Below, piece after piece: positions 41,600 through 51,611 of a stretch of 64,000 nt of DNA. Each line of letters starts with the position of its first letter. Positions within the stretch are counted from its first letter, which is position 1. The stretch covers positions 1-64,000 of the forward strand of contig JAKPQA010000068.1 of the NCBI GenBank assembly GCA_029547025.1, given 5' to 3'. Below the pieces are notes generated by a model that was given only the letters and a program-made list of their open reading frames with translations, ran no database searches and was not told the origin of the DNA. The DNA is from Armatimonadota bacterium. Its GTDB lineage: Bacteria > Armatimonadota > Zipacnadia > UBA1398 > JAKPQA01. Position numbers and translations under genes: made by a program.

Positions 41600-42562
41600 C
41601 TATGGGCCCCCGTACTTTGCGGCGTAGCCCGAGTTCTCGGTCACCTCGTCGGCGTAACGAGGGAACATGCCGACGATCACGCCGTCGGTGGGCTTGATGT
41701 TGGCAAACGCGTACCGGAAGGCGGCCTCGGTCGACTCGGGACTCCAGCAGAGCTGTCCGGCCGCCAGGATCTTGAAGCCCAGGCACGGCTGGCTCACCTG
41801 TCGCATGACCTGGGTCATCTCGTCACGGTCCGACTCGAAGAATGGCTCACCCACCGGGATCTTGCCGAGCGTCGCCGCCATCTCCTCGCGCGGGCGCGTC
41901 AGGTAGTAGAAGCAGCACATGAAGAGATCGTTCTCCCACCCCTCGTCGGCCACACGCTTGATGTGGTCTGGGCAGTGGGCGGACACACCGGCCAGCGCTC
42001 CCGCGTCGTGGACCTTCTTGACGAAGTCGTGGACCTTCCCCGACTGCCCCGCGCGGAACAGGGAATCGGTGACGCCACCGTGGTGGACGATGGCGATGGG
42101 CTTCTCCCGCATCACCTCGTCGATGCCCGAGTCGACGCCCCGCTCGGCGTGAAGGCAGATGAGCTGGATGCCGCAGCCCGCCTCGCGGGCCAGGCGGATC
42201 GCCTCCACCGTTTTGTCAGTGCGGTCGTACTGCCAGGTGTTGATGCCGGCGCGCTCGCAGTTGCCGAGGAACTCGGCGGTCCGCTGGGCGGTGAAGTAGT
42301 CCCGCATGTGCCGTGCCATGTCGAGCGTCGTGTGCGAGTGGCCGCCGATCGGGTTGTAGCCGGCAACCAGACGACTGACGCGATGAGGGCCCAGCGCGAT
42401 GGTGGGAAGCGCGGAGCGAGACGCATCCTGGGCACCGAGCCGTCCGGCCGACAGGCCCGAAGCCGTCAGGAGGGCTGCCATCCCGGCGCGGGCCAGGAAC
42501 TCACGACGCGTAGCCTGCGCCGGCACTTGGTCCGGAGTCCCCACAGCGATCACCTCACTCAT
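41600..42562 (-). CDS. Tat-exported aldo/keto-reductase-like TIM-barrel protein
   Basis: 320 aa. The signal QATRREFLARAGMAALLTAS has the twin-arginine pattern with a hydrophobic core. The mature part looks like a TIM barrel of the aldo/keto reductase type: SRLVAGYNPIGGHSHTT, TAEFLGNCERAGINTWQYD, VIAIVHHGG-like strand ends (PIAIVHHGGVTDSLFRAG) and CLGFKILAAGQLC. The classic Asp-Tyr-Lys-His tetrad is not obvious. Export through Tat implies a bound cofactor or folded state. It is 17 nt after the sulfatase and 8 nt before the cytochrome. Confidence 0.7.
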   Translation of the reverse strand: MSEVIAVGTPDQVPAQATRREFLARAGMAALLTASGLSAGRLGAQDASRSALPTIALGPHRVSRLVAGYNPIGGHSHTTLDMARHMRDYFTAQRTAEFLGNCERAGINTWQYDRTDKTVEAIRLAREAGCGIQLICLHAERGVDSGIDEVMREKPIAIVHHGGVTDSLFRAGQSGKVHDFVKKVHDAGALAGVSAHCPDHIKRVADEGWENDLFMCCFYYLTRPREEMAATLGKIPVGEPFFESDRDEMTQVMRQVSQPCLGFKILAAGQLCWSPESTEAAFRYAFANIKPTDGVIVGMFPRYADEVTENSGYAAKYGGP

Positions 42563-42579
42563 TCGTGACGGCGATGACC

Positions 42580-44040
42580 CTACGTCGCCAACCCCAGCCT
42601 CTGGTACTGCTCCGCCGGGGCCTCGTTCTCCTCCATCAGCCGAACGAGGTGGCCGATCATGTACTCCTCGACTTCGGGATCGCTGAGTGGGTGTTCCTGG
42701 CCCGGGTCATTGGTGAGGTCAAACAGCAGGGTCCCAAACGGATGGGGGTTGACGGACGAGCGGCCAGGAATCCGCATTGTCCGACAGCCCTTGGTGAACC
42801 CGAACGGTTCGACCAACTGGATGTCGTGCAGCTCATCCACTCCAAAGGTCCGGCGCATGTGTGTGGGCATGAGTGTGTATTCGAACAGAGGTGAGTTGCT
42901 GGGGTCGCCGGGTGCGCGCATGTAGACATACCGGCCGTCCGTGCAGTTGACATGCGCGCCGTGAAGACCAAACAGAGCCGCCTCCCGCACCGGGGCGTCG
43001 CGGGCGATGGCCTCCCGCAGGGGCTTGCCCTGCATGTCTGGCGGCAGTGCCTGGCCGAAGTACTCGAGCAGGGTGGCGGGTAGGTCGATGGTCTGCACCA
43101 GGGCGTCGCGCCGCTCCCCCTCACACCGGCATCGCGGGTCCCACACGAACAATGGCGTGTGCGCGATCTCATTGTAGAACGGCTGGGCGCACTTCCCCCA
43201 CCAGCCGTGCTCGCCCAGCAAGAACCCATGGTCGGTGTTCACGATCAGCAACGTGTCGTCCCACAGGCCCAGTTCGTCCATCGTGTCCAGCACGCGGCCG
43301 AGATACGCGTCGCACATACTGACCAGTGCCGCGTTGCGGCGGCAGCAGTGCGCCACCTGCTCGGGACTCTCGGCGACCCTCTGATAGGGTGGCCAGTCAA
43401 ACTCCGGCCCATCGTATGCCTCGGGATAGAGGCGATGAAACCGCTCGGGACTGAAGTAGGGTTCGTGGGGGTCGAAGGTCTCGATGTGCAGAAACCAGTT
43501 GTCGGCGGTGGCGTTGGTGTACAGGAACTCAAGCCCGCCGGCGAAGGTCTTGGCTTGTGGCTGGTCCTCTTCTCGCTGCATGTAGTGCCGGTTGATCAGA
43601 TCCTGCCGCCCCCAGACGCCGTGGTCGTGCATGCGCTCCGGCAGGTCAATGTGGCTAAGGTGTGCCTTCCAGGGGTCGCCCTCCTGGCCCCGAGAAGCCT
43701 CCCAGGTACTGTAGCGGGTGTGGTAGTTGCACCCGCCTTCCTCCCAGTAGTGGTAGTGATCGCTGACGAGGTGGGTGTGGACGCCACTCGTCTTGAGAAG
43801 CTCGGGCATGGAGTCATCGAACGGCTCGATGGGTCCCCAACTTCGGTGGAGGAAGTTGTACCGCCCCGTGTGGATCTCGCGTCTGGCCGGCATACAGGGC
43901 ATGGAGCCCACATAGCTGCGGTCAAAGGTGACCGCCTGGTCAGCCAGACGCTGGAAGTTGGGGGTGTGGACCCAGTCGCACCCATAGGGCCGTAGCATGT
44001 GCCGGTTCAGCGAGTCGAACATGACCATGATGGCCTTCAT
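42580..44040 (-). CDS. Sulfatase (Cys-type, formylglycine-dependent)
   Basis: 486 aa. KAIMVMFDSLNRHMLRPYGC holds the first metal Asp; SMPCMPARREIHTGR has the CxPxR sulfatase signature with Cys49 as formylglycine precursor; FDPHEPYFSPE and LIVNTDHGFLLGEHGW complete the site. It should hydrolyse sulfate esters on glycans. Oddly there is no signal peptide, although the operon partners are exported. Start ATG 44040 has GGAGG 9 nt upstream. First gene of the operon sulfatase, Tat protein, tetraheme cytochrome, FG-GAP protein. No sulfatase-maturating radical SAM enzyme is in the window. Confidence 0.93.
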   Translation of the reverse strand: MKAIMVMFDSLNRHMLRPYGCDWVHTPNFQRLADQAVTFDRSYVGSMPCMPARREIHTGRYNFLHRSWGPIEPFDDSMPELLKTSGVHTHLVSDHYHYWEEGGCNYHTRYSTWEASRGQEGDPWKAHLSHIDLPERMHDHGVWGRQDLINRHYMQREEDQPQAKTFAGGLEFLYTNATADNWFLHIETFDPHEPYFSPERFHRLYPEAYDGPEFDWPPYQRVAESPEQVAHCCRRNAALVSMCDAYLGRVLDTMDELGLWDDTLLIVNTDHGFLLGEHGWWGKCAQPFYNEIAHTPLFVWDPRCRCEGERRDALVQTIDLPATLLEYFGQALPPDMQGKPLREAIARDAPVREAALFGLHGAHVNCTDGRYVYMRAPGDPSNSPLFEYTLMPTHMRRTFGVDELHDIQLVEPFGFTKGCRTMRIPGRSSVNPHPFGTLLFDLTNDPGQEHPLSDPEVEEYMIGHLVRLMEENEAPAEQYQRLGLAT

Positions 44041-44117
44041 TGAGCAGGGCCTCCATTCACGTCTCTTGACCTTCGGGTGAGTGCTCGGCGGGGCCTCCCG
44101 AAGCGTCGGCGTCCGGC

Positions 44118-44146
44118 TTGGCATGCCTCGAACGGCCGGGTATCAT
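44118..44146 (+). promoter_or_regulatory. Sigma-70 promoter of the zinc-ribbon membrane protein gene
   Basis: TTGGCA (44118-44123) and TATCAT (44141-44146) have a 17-nt spacer and one mismatch each. The predicted start near 44153 leaves a leader of about 39 nt and rules out the longer frames that run through this site. Confidence 0.62.
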
Positions 44147-44191
44147 GAGGTGTCCACATTGCGCCCTTTGGGCGTGCGAGGGTGTGAGTGT

Positions 44192-44569
44192 ATGCCGGCG
44201 TGCCCCGAGTGTCTGTACGGCGTGGGGTCCCAAGACACCAAGTGCGGGTTCTGTGGCGCCGAACTGGATCAGGCCAAGTCCATTGCGGCGGAGGCCGAGC
44301 GGTTCGCGATTGTTCCCAAGCCCCCGTACATGCTCGGCGAGAGCGTCATCCCCGCGGTTCTCGTGCTCGGCGGCATCGCGGCCGTCGCCGCGGGTGCCGT
44401 TTTCGCCATGCAGGCCATGGGCGCAGAGATGGATACCAACCAGGTGGGCCGGCTCACCGTCATGGTCTCCAACGGAGCCATGTGCCTCATTTTCGGCCTC
44501 TGGTCCATCGGGCGTCAGCGGGCGCGTCAGCGCGTCTTCTCGTCGCCGCCGACTCGCCGCGCGAGGTAG
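44192..44569 (+). CDS. Zinc-ribbon protein with two membrane helices
   Basis: 125 aa. CPECLYG near residue 4 and CGFCGAELD near 18 form a four-Cys zinc ribbon at the N-terminus. Two membrane helices follow, at about 50-75 (VIPAVLVLGGIAAVAAGAVF) and 88-105 (VMVSNGAMCLIFGLW). The tail is Arg-rich. Function unknown; such small proteins are common and may be regulators or redox sensors at the membrane. Start ATG 44192 is supported by the promoter and by GAGGGTG about 9 nt upstream. It converges on the aldolase gene, 18 bp apart. Confidence 0.7.
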   Translation: MPACPECLYGVGSQDTKCGFCGAELDQAKSIAAEAERFAIVPKPPYMLGESVIPAVLVLGGIAAVAAGAVFAMQAMGAEMDTNQVGRLTVMVSNGAMCLIFGLWSIGRQRARQRVFSSPPTRRAR

Positions 44570-44587
44570 CGTGCATCCCGGCGGCCC

Positions 44588-45628
44588 TCAGTCCCGAACG
44601 GCCCTCAGTTCGCCCTGCACATCCCGAAGGTTGGCATAGTTCAGCTGCTGCATGTACTCCCGGTAGACGGTTTTGACCCGCGCCATCCACGCCCGGCGAA
44701 CGTTGCACAGCGGAAAGACGTCGAGGTCCTGCTGGGTCACGTAGCCCGTGTCGTGGTCCTTCACATACTGAGCCAGCGCCCGGGCTCCCTCGCGCTCGAC
44801 CCGCGTCCAGATGTTGATCTTGATGACGCCATCTTCGGGCAACCGGCCCAGCCCCTGATCGGTCAGCGACGACGTCCCGTGAAGGCACAGCATGCGCCGT
44901 CCCAGGGCCGCCGTCAGCGCTTGAGCCACATCGCCGCGGTACTCGGGCTTGTAGTCATCCCGCGTCACGCGGTGCTCCGTGCCCAGGTTGGCCACGACCA
45001 GGAATGGCTGGGCTTCCTGCACGTACCGCACGACCACCTCGGTGTCCGTCGCCGTGCCGGCATCGCGCTTCTGACCGGGCTCAAGGATCTGCTCGCAGAT
45101 GCCCTCCACGAGCACGGTGCCTCGCGTGCGCTCGACAAAGGCCTGGGTCATCCGCAGGTTCTCGTCGTCTGAGTGGTGCGAGCAGTCATACATGAGGGTG
45201 CCCATGAGCCGATGCTCGAGCACGTACTCGATCAGGTCGGCATCGTCGGTGGGGTCGCCATGGTCGAGGTGCGGTACCGCGAGCACCGTGTTCCGTGTGC
45301 CCTCGAGTGCCCGGTCGAGGTCAAACAGCATGTGGTCCACGCCCTCGATGGCGGCATCTCGCGCCCGCCGCCCCACGCCGGGCGCGTAGTTCAGGAGCTG
45401 AGTCCTCATGCTGTGGTGGCCTGTCGCGGAGACACAGATCGGCAGTACCGACGCGCCCAACTCGGTGGCCATCTCGTCGACGGCTTCGACAATGGCGTGG
45501 GTGGTCCACTCGTTCTCCGTGCAGAATGCGGGAAGGCACGCCCCCGCCCGAACGACGGCGTCGAAGATGGCCGCGACCCGCTCGGGGGCGGTGATCGAGT
45601 GCTGACCCAGTGTGATGGTCCGAGGCAC
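44588..45628 (-). CDS. Class II (zinc) fructose-bisphosphate aldolase-like protein
   Basis: 346 aa. The class II layout is clear: PAFCTENEWTTHAIVEAVDE, VPHLDHGDPT with the first zinc His, MYDCSHHSDDENLRMTQAF, VEGICEQI, VANLGTEHRVTRDDYKPEY with the second His, LCLHGTSSLTD with the third His, and VIKINIWT. Zinc ligands are therefore all present. The sequence is divergent from standard FbaA/GatY, so the substrate may be tagatose-bisphosphate or another ketose. Start GTG 45628, with AGAGGATC about 6 nt upstream. Confidence 0.78.
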   Translation of the reverse strand: MPRTITLGQHSITAPERVAAIFDAVVRAGACLPAFCTENEWTTHAIVEAVDEMATELGASVLPICVSATGHHSMRTQLLNYAPGVGRRARDAAIEGVDHMLFDLDRALEGTRNTVLAVPHLDHGDPTDDADLIEYVLEHRLMGTLMYDCSHHSDDENLRMTQAFVERTRGTVLVEGICEQILEPGQKRDAGTATDTEVVVRYVQEAQPFLVVANLGTEHRVTRDDYKPEYRGDVAQALTAALGRRMLCLHGTSSLTDQGLGRLPEDGVIKINIWTRVEREGARALAQYVKDHDTGYVTQQDLDVFPLCNVRRAWMARVKTVYREYMQQLNYANLRDVQGELRAVRD

Positions 45629-45644
45629 GGGTGATCCTCTTTCG

Positions 45645-45663
45645 GACGCCCGCTGCGGGCGTC
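45645..45663 (-). promoter_or_regulatory. Perfect hairpin in the leader of the aldolase gene
   Basis: GACGCCC (45645-45651) and GGGCGTC (45657-45663) form a perfect 7-bp stem with a 5-nt loop, just upstream of the aldolase ribosome site. It could be an operator or a leader hairpin. Confidence 0.35.
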
Positions 45664-45687
45664 GAGTGGTGTCATGGTACTGCCGAG

Positions 45688-45716
45688 ACGCTAGCGGGTT
45701 CCTCCGGGCCCGTCAA
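45688..45716 (-). promoter_or_regulatory. Possible promoter of the aldolase gene
   Basis: On the minus strand TTGACG (45716-45711) and TAGCGT (45693-45688) are 17 nt apart. The -35 is good; the -10 matches three of six bases. The start would be near 45680, about 52 nt before the GTG at 45628. Confidence 0.45.
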
Positions 45717-45796
45717 GGTCAGCACACCCGCGGCACCCCGTGGCAGGATGACCGGTCCCCCGCCGCGAACGTGTCCCCACCCGAGGGAGGTCTGCC

Positions 45797-47152
45797 ATGA
45801 GACACATGCTTACCCGACGTGGATTCCTCAAGCACTCCGCTGCCATAGCTGGCGGCGCCATCGCCCTACCGTATCTGATGAGCCGCCCGGCTCGAGCCCA
45901 GCAGGACCAGCTCGGCGTCGCAATCATCGGCACGGGTGGCATGGGCGGCTATGCCGTCGATTGCGGGCTGAGTGAGCGCGTCGTGGCTGTCTGCGACGTC
46001 GACGACGGCATTCTGGCCGGCACGCTCAAGACTATTGCCGAGCGGGCGCCCGATGTGCCCGCGCCCAAGGCCTATGCCGACTACCGCAGGCTCCTCGAGG
46101 AGTGTGCCAACGACATCGACGTCGTGCTCATCTCGACACCGGATCATCACCATGCGCCGGCCGCGATCCGCGCCATCGACCTCGGGAAGCACGTCTTCGC
46201 GCAGAAGCCCCTGGCCCACAACATTCGCGAGTGCGCCGAGTTGGCTCGCGCGGCCCGGGAGAAGGGCGTCCTCACGCAGATGGGCAACCAGGGCCACTGC
46301 GGCGAGGGGTTTCGCCGTGCGTGCGAGGATCTGTGGGCCGGAGTCGTGGGGGACGTCACCGAGACCCATAGTCTCCTGGGCCGGAACTTCGGCGGCACCG
46401 GCGGGCGGCCGGAGACCAAGCCCATCCCCGCGGGCCTGCACTGGGATGAGTGGATCGGCCCCGCGCCCTATCGCGACTACCACGACGGGCTGCACCCGTT
46501 CAGCTGGCGTAACTGGCGCGACTTCGGCACGGGCACCATCGGCGACATGGCCTGCCACAACGTCGACTGCGTCTTCTTCGGCCTGAAGGTCAACGAGGCA
46601 AAGACCTACACCATCGAGTGCCTGAACACCAATGGCGGCAGCGAGGAGATGTGCGCGCAGAACAACATCGTCCGATACGACATCCCCGAGCGCGCCGGAA
46701 TGCCCGCGCTGAAGGTCTATGTGTATGACCATGGCGACCTCAAGTCCGATGTCATGAAGGAAGCCGAGAAGGAGTTCGGGATCGAGCTCACAGAGGACAC
46801 CCTCTACATCGGCAGCAAGGGCTTCTACCGAACCGGTGGCCATGCCGGCGATGCCGTCATCCTCTCGCCTGACCGCGCCAAAGAGTGGGAGAAGCCTGCC
46901 GAGGTGCTCCCCCGAGTCAACGGGAGCCCGATCCACGACCTCTACGACGCCATCCGCAATGGCACCACGCCCGCGTCGAACTTCCCCGACGCCGCCACGC
47001 CACTGACTTCGTTCGTACTGTCGGGCCAACTGGCGCAGCAGGCCGGCGTCGGCAAGAAGGTCGAGTGGGACGTCGAGAAGATGGAATGCACCAACATGCC
47101 GGAGCTGAACCAGTATGTCCGGCGCACCTACCGGCCCGGGTGGGAAGTCTAG
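45797..47152 (+). CDS. Tat-exported Gfo/Idh/MocA-family oxidoreductase
   Basis: 451 aa. MLTRRGFLKHSAAIAGGAIA is a twin-arginine signal. The Rossmann motif VAIIGTGGMGGYAVDCGLS is followed by DVVLISTPDHHHAPAAIRAI, the catalytic GKHVFAQKPLAHNIRECAEL and NWRDFGTGTIGDMACHNVDC. The C-terminal domain carries an Asp/Glu-rich segment typical of the exported Planctomycetes-type subgroup. It oxidises a sugar or cyclitol, with NAD(P) loaded before export. GGGAGG precedes ATG 45797. It ends at a good hairpin terminator. Confidence 0.93.
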   Translation: MRHMLTRRGFLKHSAAIAGGAIALPYLMSRPARAQQDQLGVAIIGTGGMGGYAVDCGLSERVVAVCDVDDGILAGTLKTIAERAPDVPAPKAYADYRRLLEECANDIDVVLISTPDHHHAPAAIRAIDLGKHVFAQKPLAHNIRECAELARAAREKGVLTQMGNQGHCGEGFRRACEDLWAGVVGDVTETHSLLGRNFGGTGGRPETKPIPAGLHWDEWIGPAPYRDYHDGLHPFSWRNWRDFGTGTIGDMACHNVDCVFFGLKVNEAKTYTIECLNTNGGSEEMCAQNNIVRYDIPERAGMPALKVYVYDHGDLKSDVMKEAEKEFGIELTEDTLYIGSKGFYRTGGHAGDAVILSPDRAKEWEKPAEVLPRVNGSPIHDLYDAIRNGTTPASNFPDAATPLTSFVLSGQLAQQAGVGKKVEWDVEKMECTNMPELNQYVRRTYRPGWEV

Positions 47153-47174
47153 CGCGGCGTCTGTGCTGCCCTGA

Positions 47175-48872
<1,698 letters not shown>

Positions 48873-48888
48873 TGCGTTCGTCCCAGTG

Positions 48889-48937
48889 GGAGACGGGTGA
48901 CGGCTCCGCAGTACGCCCGAGCCCGTTGCCCGTCTCC
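48889..48937. terminator. Long hairpin between convergent gdhA and PEP-domain genes
   Basis: GGAGACGGG (48889-48897) pairs perfectly with CCCGTCTCC (48929-48937), and inside it GGCTC (48902-48906) pairs with GAGCC. It lies 17 nt after gdhA and could stop transcription from both sides, although no T-run follows. Confidence 0.55.
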
Positions 48938-49003
48938 AATGCGCCTCGCTGCGGACGCGCCCCTCGGCTTAACCTCCGTCCACACAGCACACTGCGTCCT
49001 GCC

Positions 49004-51574
49004 TCAGCACGTCGGCGTGGAGCCTGAGATTGCGCCCGCCCAGGGCACGGGAGTCGAGCACCCGAACCACAGTGTCCCACCCGCGTCCGGAATGAGGTCC
49101 AGCAGACGGCTCGGGGCCCTCTCCAGAAGGTCGCTGTTCAGCCAGTTCCCATCGCGGCCCGGGAACAGAGCCAGGTAGAGGATGTCCATCTCGATGAGCT
49201 CGTTGAGGAAGTGGGTCCCGAGCGAGACGTCGGGGACAAGATCATCCCGCATGGCCACGATCTCGCACAGCGCCGATATGGTGTGGATATCGCTGAACGT
49301 GACCGGAACTCCAAGGGATGGTGTGGAGGTGCCCCACCGGCCAGGGCCGGCGAGCAACACGGTGCGTGCCTCGACATCAGACCGTGTGATGTCACCGATG
49401 AGACGTGCCACCGCATAGCGGTCGGGAGTCGGGAGCCGCCCATACGCGGACGGGACCACGTAGATGATCCGGTCGACGTCCAGGGGAGCGCTGTGCCCGA
49501 TCACCGCACCGTGGGCTCGGAGCACAAGGCGCTCGCGCGGGACATCGGTCGGCGGAGCGGCCGCGGCCCCACCTTCCCGCACCTGGAGCGGACGGCACTG
49601 CACCAGGCCGATCCGGTACTCGCTTCCGTCCAGGAAGTTGGTGGTGAACTCGACGTCGACCGGGTAGCCATAGGCCTCCTCGAGGACCCGGAGCATCTCG
49701 CGCATGGTCTCGACGTAGTCCGTGTCCGACAGCAGCCGGTCGAAGGTCAGCACCCACGGACACGCCGCGCTCGCGCCCTGGGTGGACGCCCGTTCCTCGG
49801 CCTCCTCGTCGCGCGAGGCGAACATGTCCATGGCCAGCCCCTGGCTTCGGGCGAGTACGTCCCGCAGGGCCAACGAGGTCAGCCGATTGGCCTCGAGGTC
49901 GAGGCAATCGACTCGACGCTGGGCGTAGCGGCGCACTTGGTCGAAGCCAGCCTCGGGGCGGCGTCGCGGCGCGTTGAGCGCCACAATCCGGGTGTAGTCG
50001 TCATCGGATCGGTCCACGGCCCGGGTGCCCAGTCCGAACACGAGACGCAGTACTCCCGCATGCGGGTCGATGTGCTCGCTCCAGACATATGGGTTGAAAG
50101 ACAGCCCGACGCCGGCCATCTCGGGGTAGAAGAGGTCTCCGCGCACGGCACCCGAGACGCGCTGAACCAGTAGGGCCATCTGTTCGTCGCGATCCAGCAG
50201 ACCTCGCTGCGCCCGGTACCGCAGTGCGCGTTCGCTCATCGAGCTGGCATAGATGGATCGCACGGCCGATAGGAAGTCCTCGAGCCGCTGGTCGCGATGC
50301 CCCTGGTTCACGCAGAACACGCTGTCGTACTTCCCCGCGAACGCATTGCCGAAGTTGTCCTCGAGCAGACTGCTGGATCGCACAATGATGGGACACTGCC
50401 CAAAGTAGTCGAGCATCTGGGCGAACTGGCTCACAATGCTATCGGGGAAAGTGCCCGTGAGCATGCGCTGGCGGGCAGTCTCAGCGCCATCGAGGAAGGT
50501 CTCGGGGTCGCGCTGTTTCTCGCGCACCCACCAGACGCCGTTGCGGACCAGATAGGTGTAGAACACGTCGGACCCGATGTAGAACGAGTCGTGCGGTTCC
50601 AGGACCTCGGCCCAGCGCGCGCCGCTCTGCCGCAGGATCGCGCGCGCAAGCAGCATGCCGACCGACTTGCCGCCGATGAGGCCCGTGCCGATCATCCGTT
50701 TCCCAATCTCGAGCACGTCCGGCAGACCCAGGTAGCGCTCTGCCAGGCGAAGGATGCGCTCATCACGCGAGACCACCATTCGCAACAGCCGCTGAGTGAG
50801 CTGGGCCGCATGCTCGAGGCTGCACCGGTCGGCGTTGACGGGGTCCGTCACCTCGATGGCTTCGAGGAACGTGCGGTTCCATACGCCAAGCTGGTAGTTC
50901 ATCGAATCGAGCTGCGGCCAGGCGATGCCCGTCTGCACCTCGGAGATCACGGCACTCTGCCTGACCGGGTGAAACTCGTCGCCCTCCCACACATGCAGCA
51001 TATGCATGGTCGGCGAGTGGCGATGCTGCACCTTCAGCGGGTGCACGTACAGCCTGTCCTGATAACGCAGCACGTCGAGCAGGAGCTGGGTCGTGTCGGC
51101 GATGGCTGAGGTGGCCTGGGTCGAGTGCGTGCCGCGCAGGATGGCGAAATAGGCCACGGTCTCCATGTCGAGCAGATACGGACACGTCAGCATGAAGAAG
51201 TTGCCGAGCATCTGGTCGCTATACCAGTCGACGGCGAGGTCGGAGAGACAGTCAAAGACGTAGAAGGCCCCCCGGCCTTTGTCACGGATCGTCTGTCGGA
51301 CCTCGCCGATGAAAGTCTCGAACCCCGCCTCGGGATGCAGCACTCGCACGTCGATGCCGGGGTGGCCGGCGACAAGTGGCGGGTGCTTGGCGAACCGGAA
51401 GTAGACCAGAGGAGTGCCGCACGCAGTGGCATGGCGGCAGTAGGGCTCGACGAAGGGTATGTAGTCGCCGACGTGGTCCACCTGCCACACCACGTTGTCG
51501 CCGGCGAGTATGCCTTTGAGCACCCGATCGAGACTGGGCAGCCCCGTGCTGAGCTTCGGGTTGGCGGGTAGCAT
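49004..51574 (-). CDS. PEP-synthase-like nucleotide-binding protein with degenerate KaiC-like N-terminus
   Basis: 856 aa. The first 220 residues look like a KaiC/RAD55 domain (STGLPSLDRVLKGILAGDNV) but the Walker A position reads VDHVGDYIPF, with no GKT. From about residue 290 the ATP-grasp-like domain of PEP synthase follows: IGTGLIGGKSVGMLLARAIL, PIIVRSSSLLEDNFGNAFAG, VFGLGTRAVDRSDDDYTRIV, and VEFTTNFLDGSEYRIGLVQC with RPL. The central swivelling phospho-His domain and the C-terminal PEP barrel of true PpsA are absent, so it does not make PEP by itself. Perhaps an ATP-dependent phosphotransferase or regulator. It converges on gdhA. Confidence 0.78.
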   Translation of the reverse strand: MLPANPKLSTGLPSLDRVLKGILAGDNVVWQVDHVGDYIPFVEPYCRHATACGTPLVYFRFAKHPPLVAGHPGIDVRVLHPEAGFETFIGEVRQTIRDKGRGAFYVFDCLSDLAVDWYSDQMLGNFFMLTCPYLLDMETVAYFAILRGTHSTQATSAIADTTQLLLDVLRYQDRLYVHPLKVQHRHSPTMHMLHVWEGDEFHPVRQSAVISEVQTGIAWPQLDSMNYQLGVWNRTFLEAIEVTDPVNADRCSLEHAAQLTQRLLRMVVSRDERILRLAERYLGLPDVLEIGKRMIGTGLIGGKSVGMLLARAILRQSGARWAEVLEPHDSFYIGSDVFYTYLVRNGVWWVREKQRDPETFLDGAETARQRMLTGTFPDSIVSQFAQMLDYFGQCPIIVRSSSLLEDNFGNAFAGKYDSVFCVNQGHRDQRLEDFLSAVRSIYASSMSERALRYRAQRGLLDRDEQMALLVQRVSGAVRGDLFYPEMAGVGLSFNPYVWSEHIDPHAGVLRLVFGLGTRAVDRSDDDYTRIVALNAPRRRPEAGFDQVRRYAQRRVDCLDLEANRLTSLALRDVLARSQGLAMDMFASRDEEAEERASTQGASAACPWVLTFDRLLSDTDYVETMREMLRVLEEAYGYPVDVEFTTNFLDGSEYRIGLVQCRPLQVREGGAAAAPPTDVPRERLVLRAHGAVIGHSAPLDVDRIIYVVPSAYGRLPTPDRYAVARLIGDITRSDVEARTVLLAGPGRWGTSTPSLGVPVTFSDIHTISALCEIVAMRDDLVPDVSLGTHFLNELIEMDILYLALFPGRDGNWLNSDLLERAPSRLLDLIPDAGGTLWFGCSTPVPWAGAISGSTPTC

Positions 51575-51611
51575 GGAGTCCGTTTCCCCCGAGGCCCATC
51601 CGCCCCCTGCC

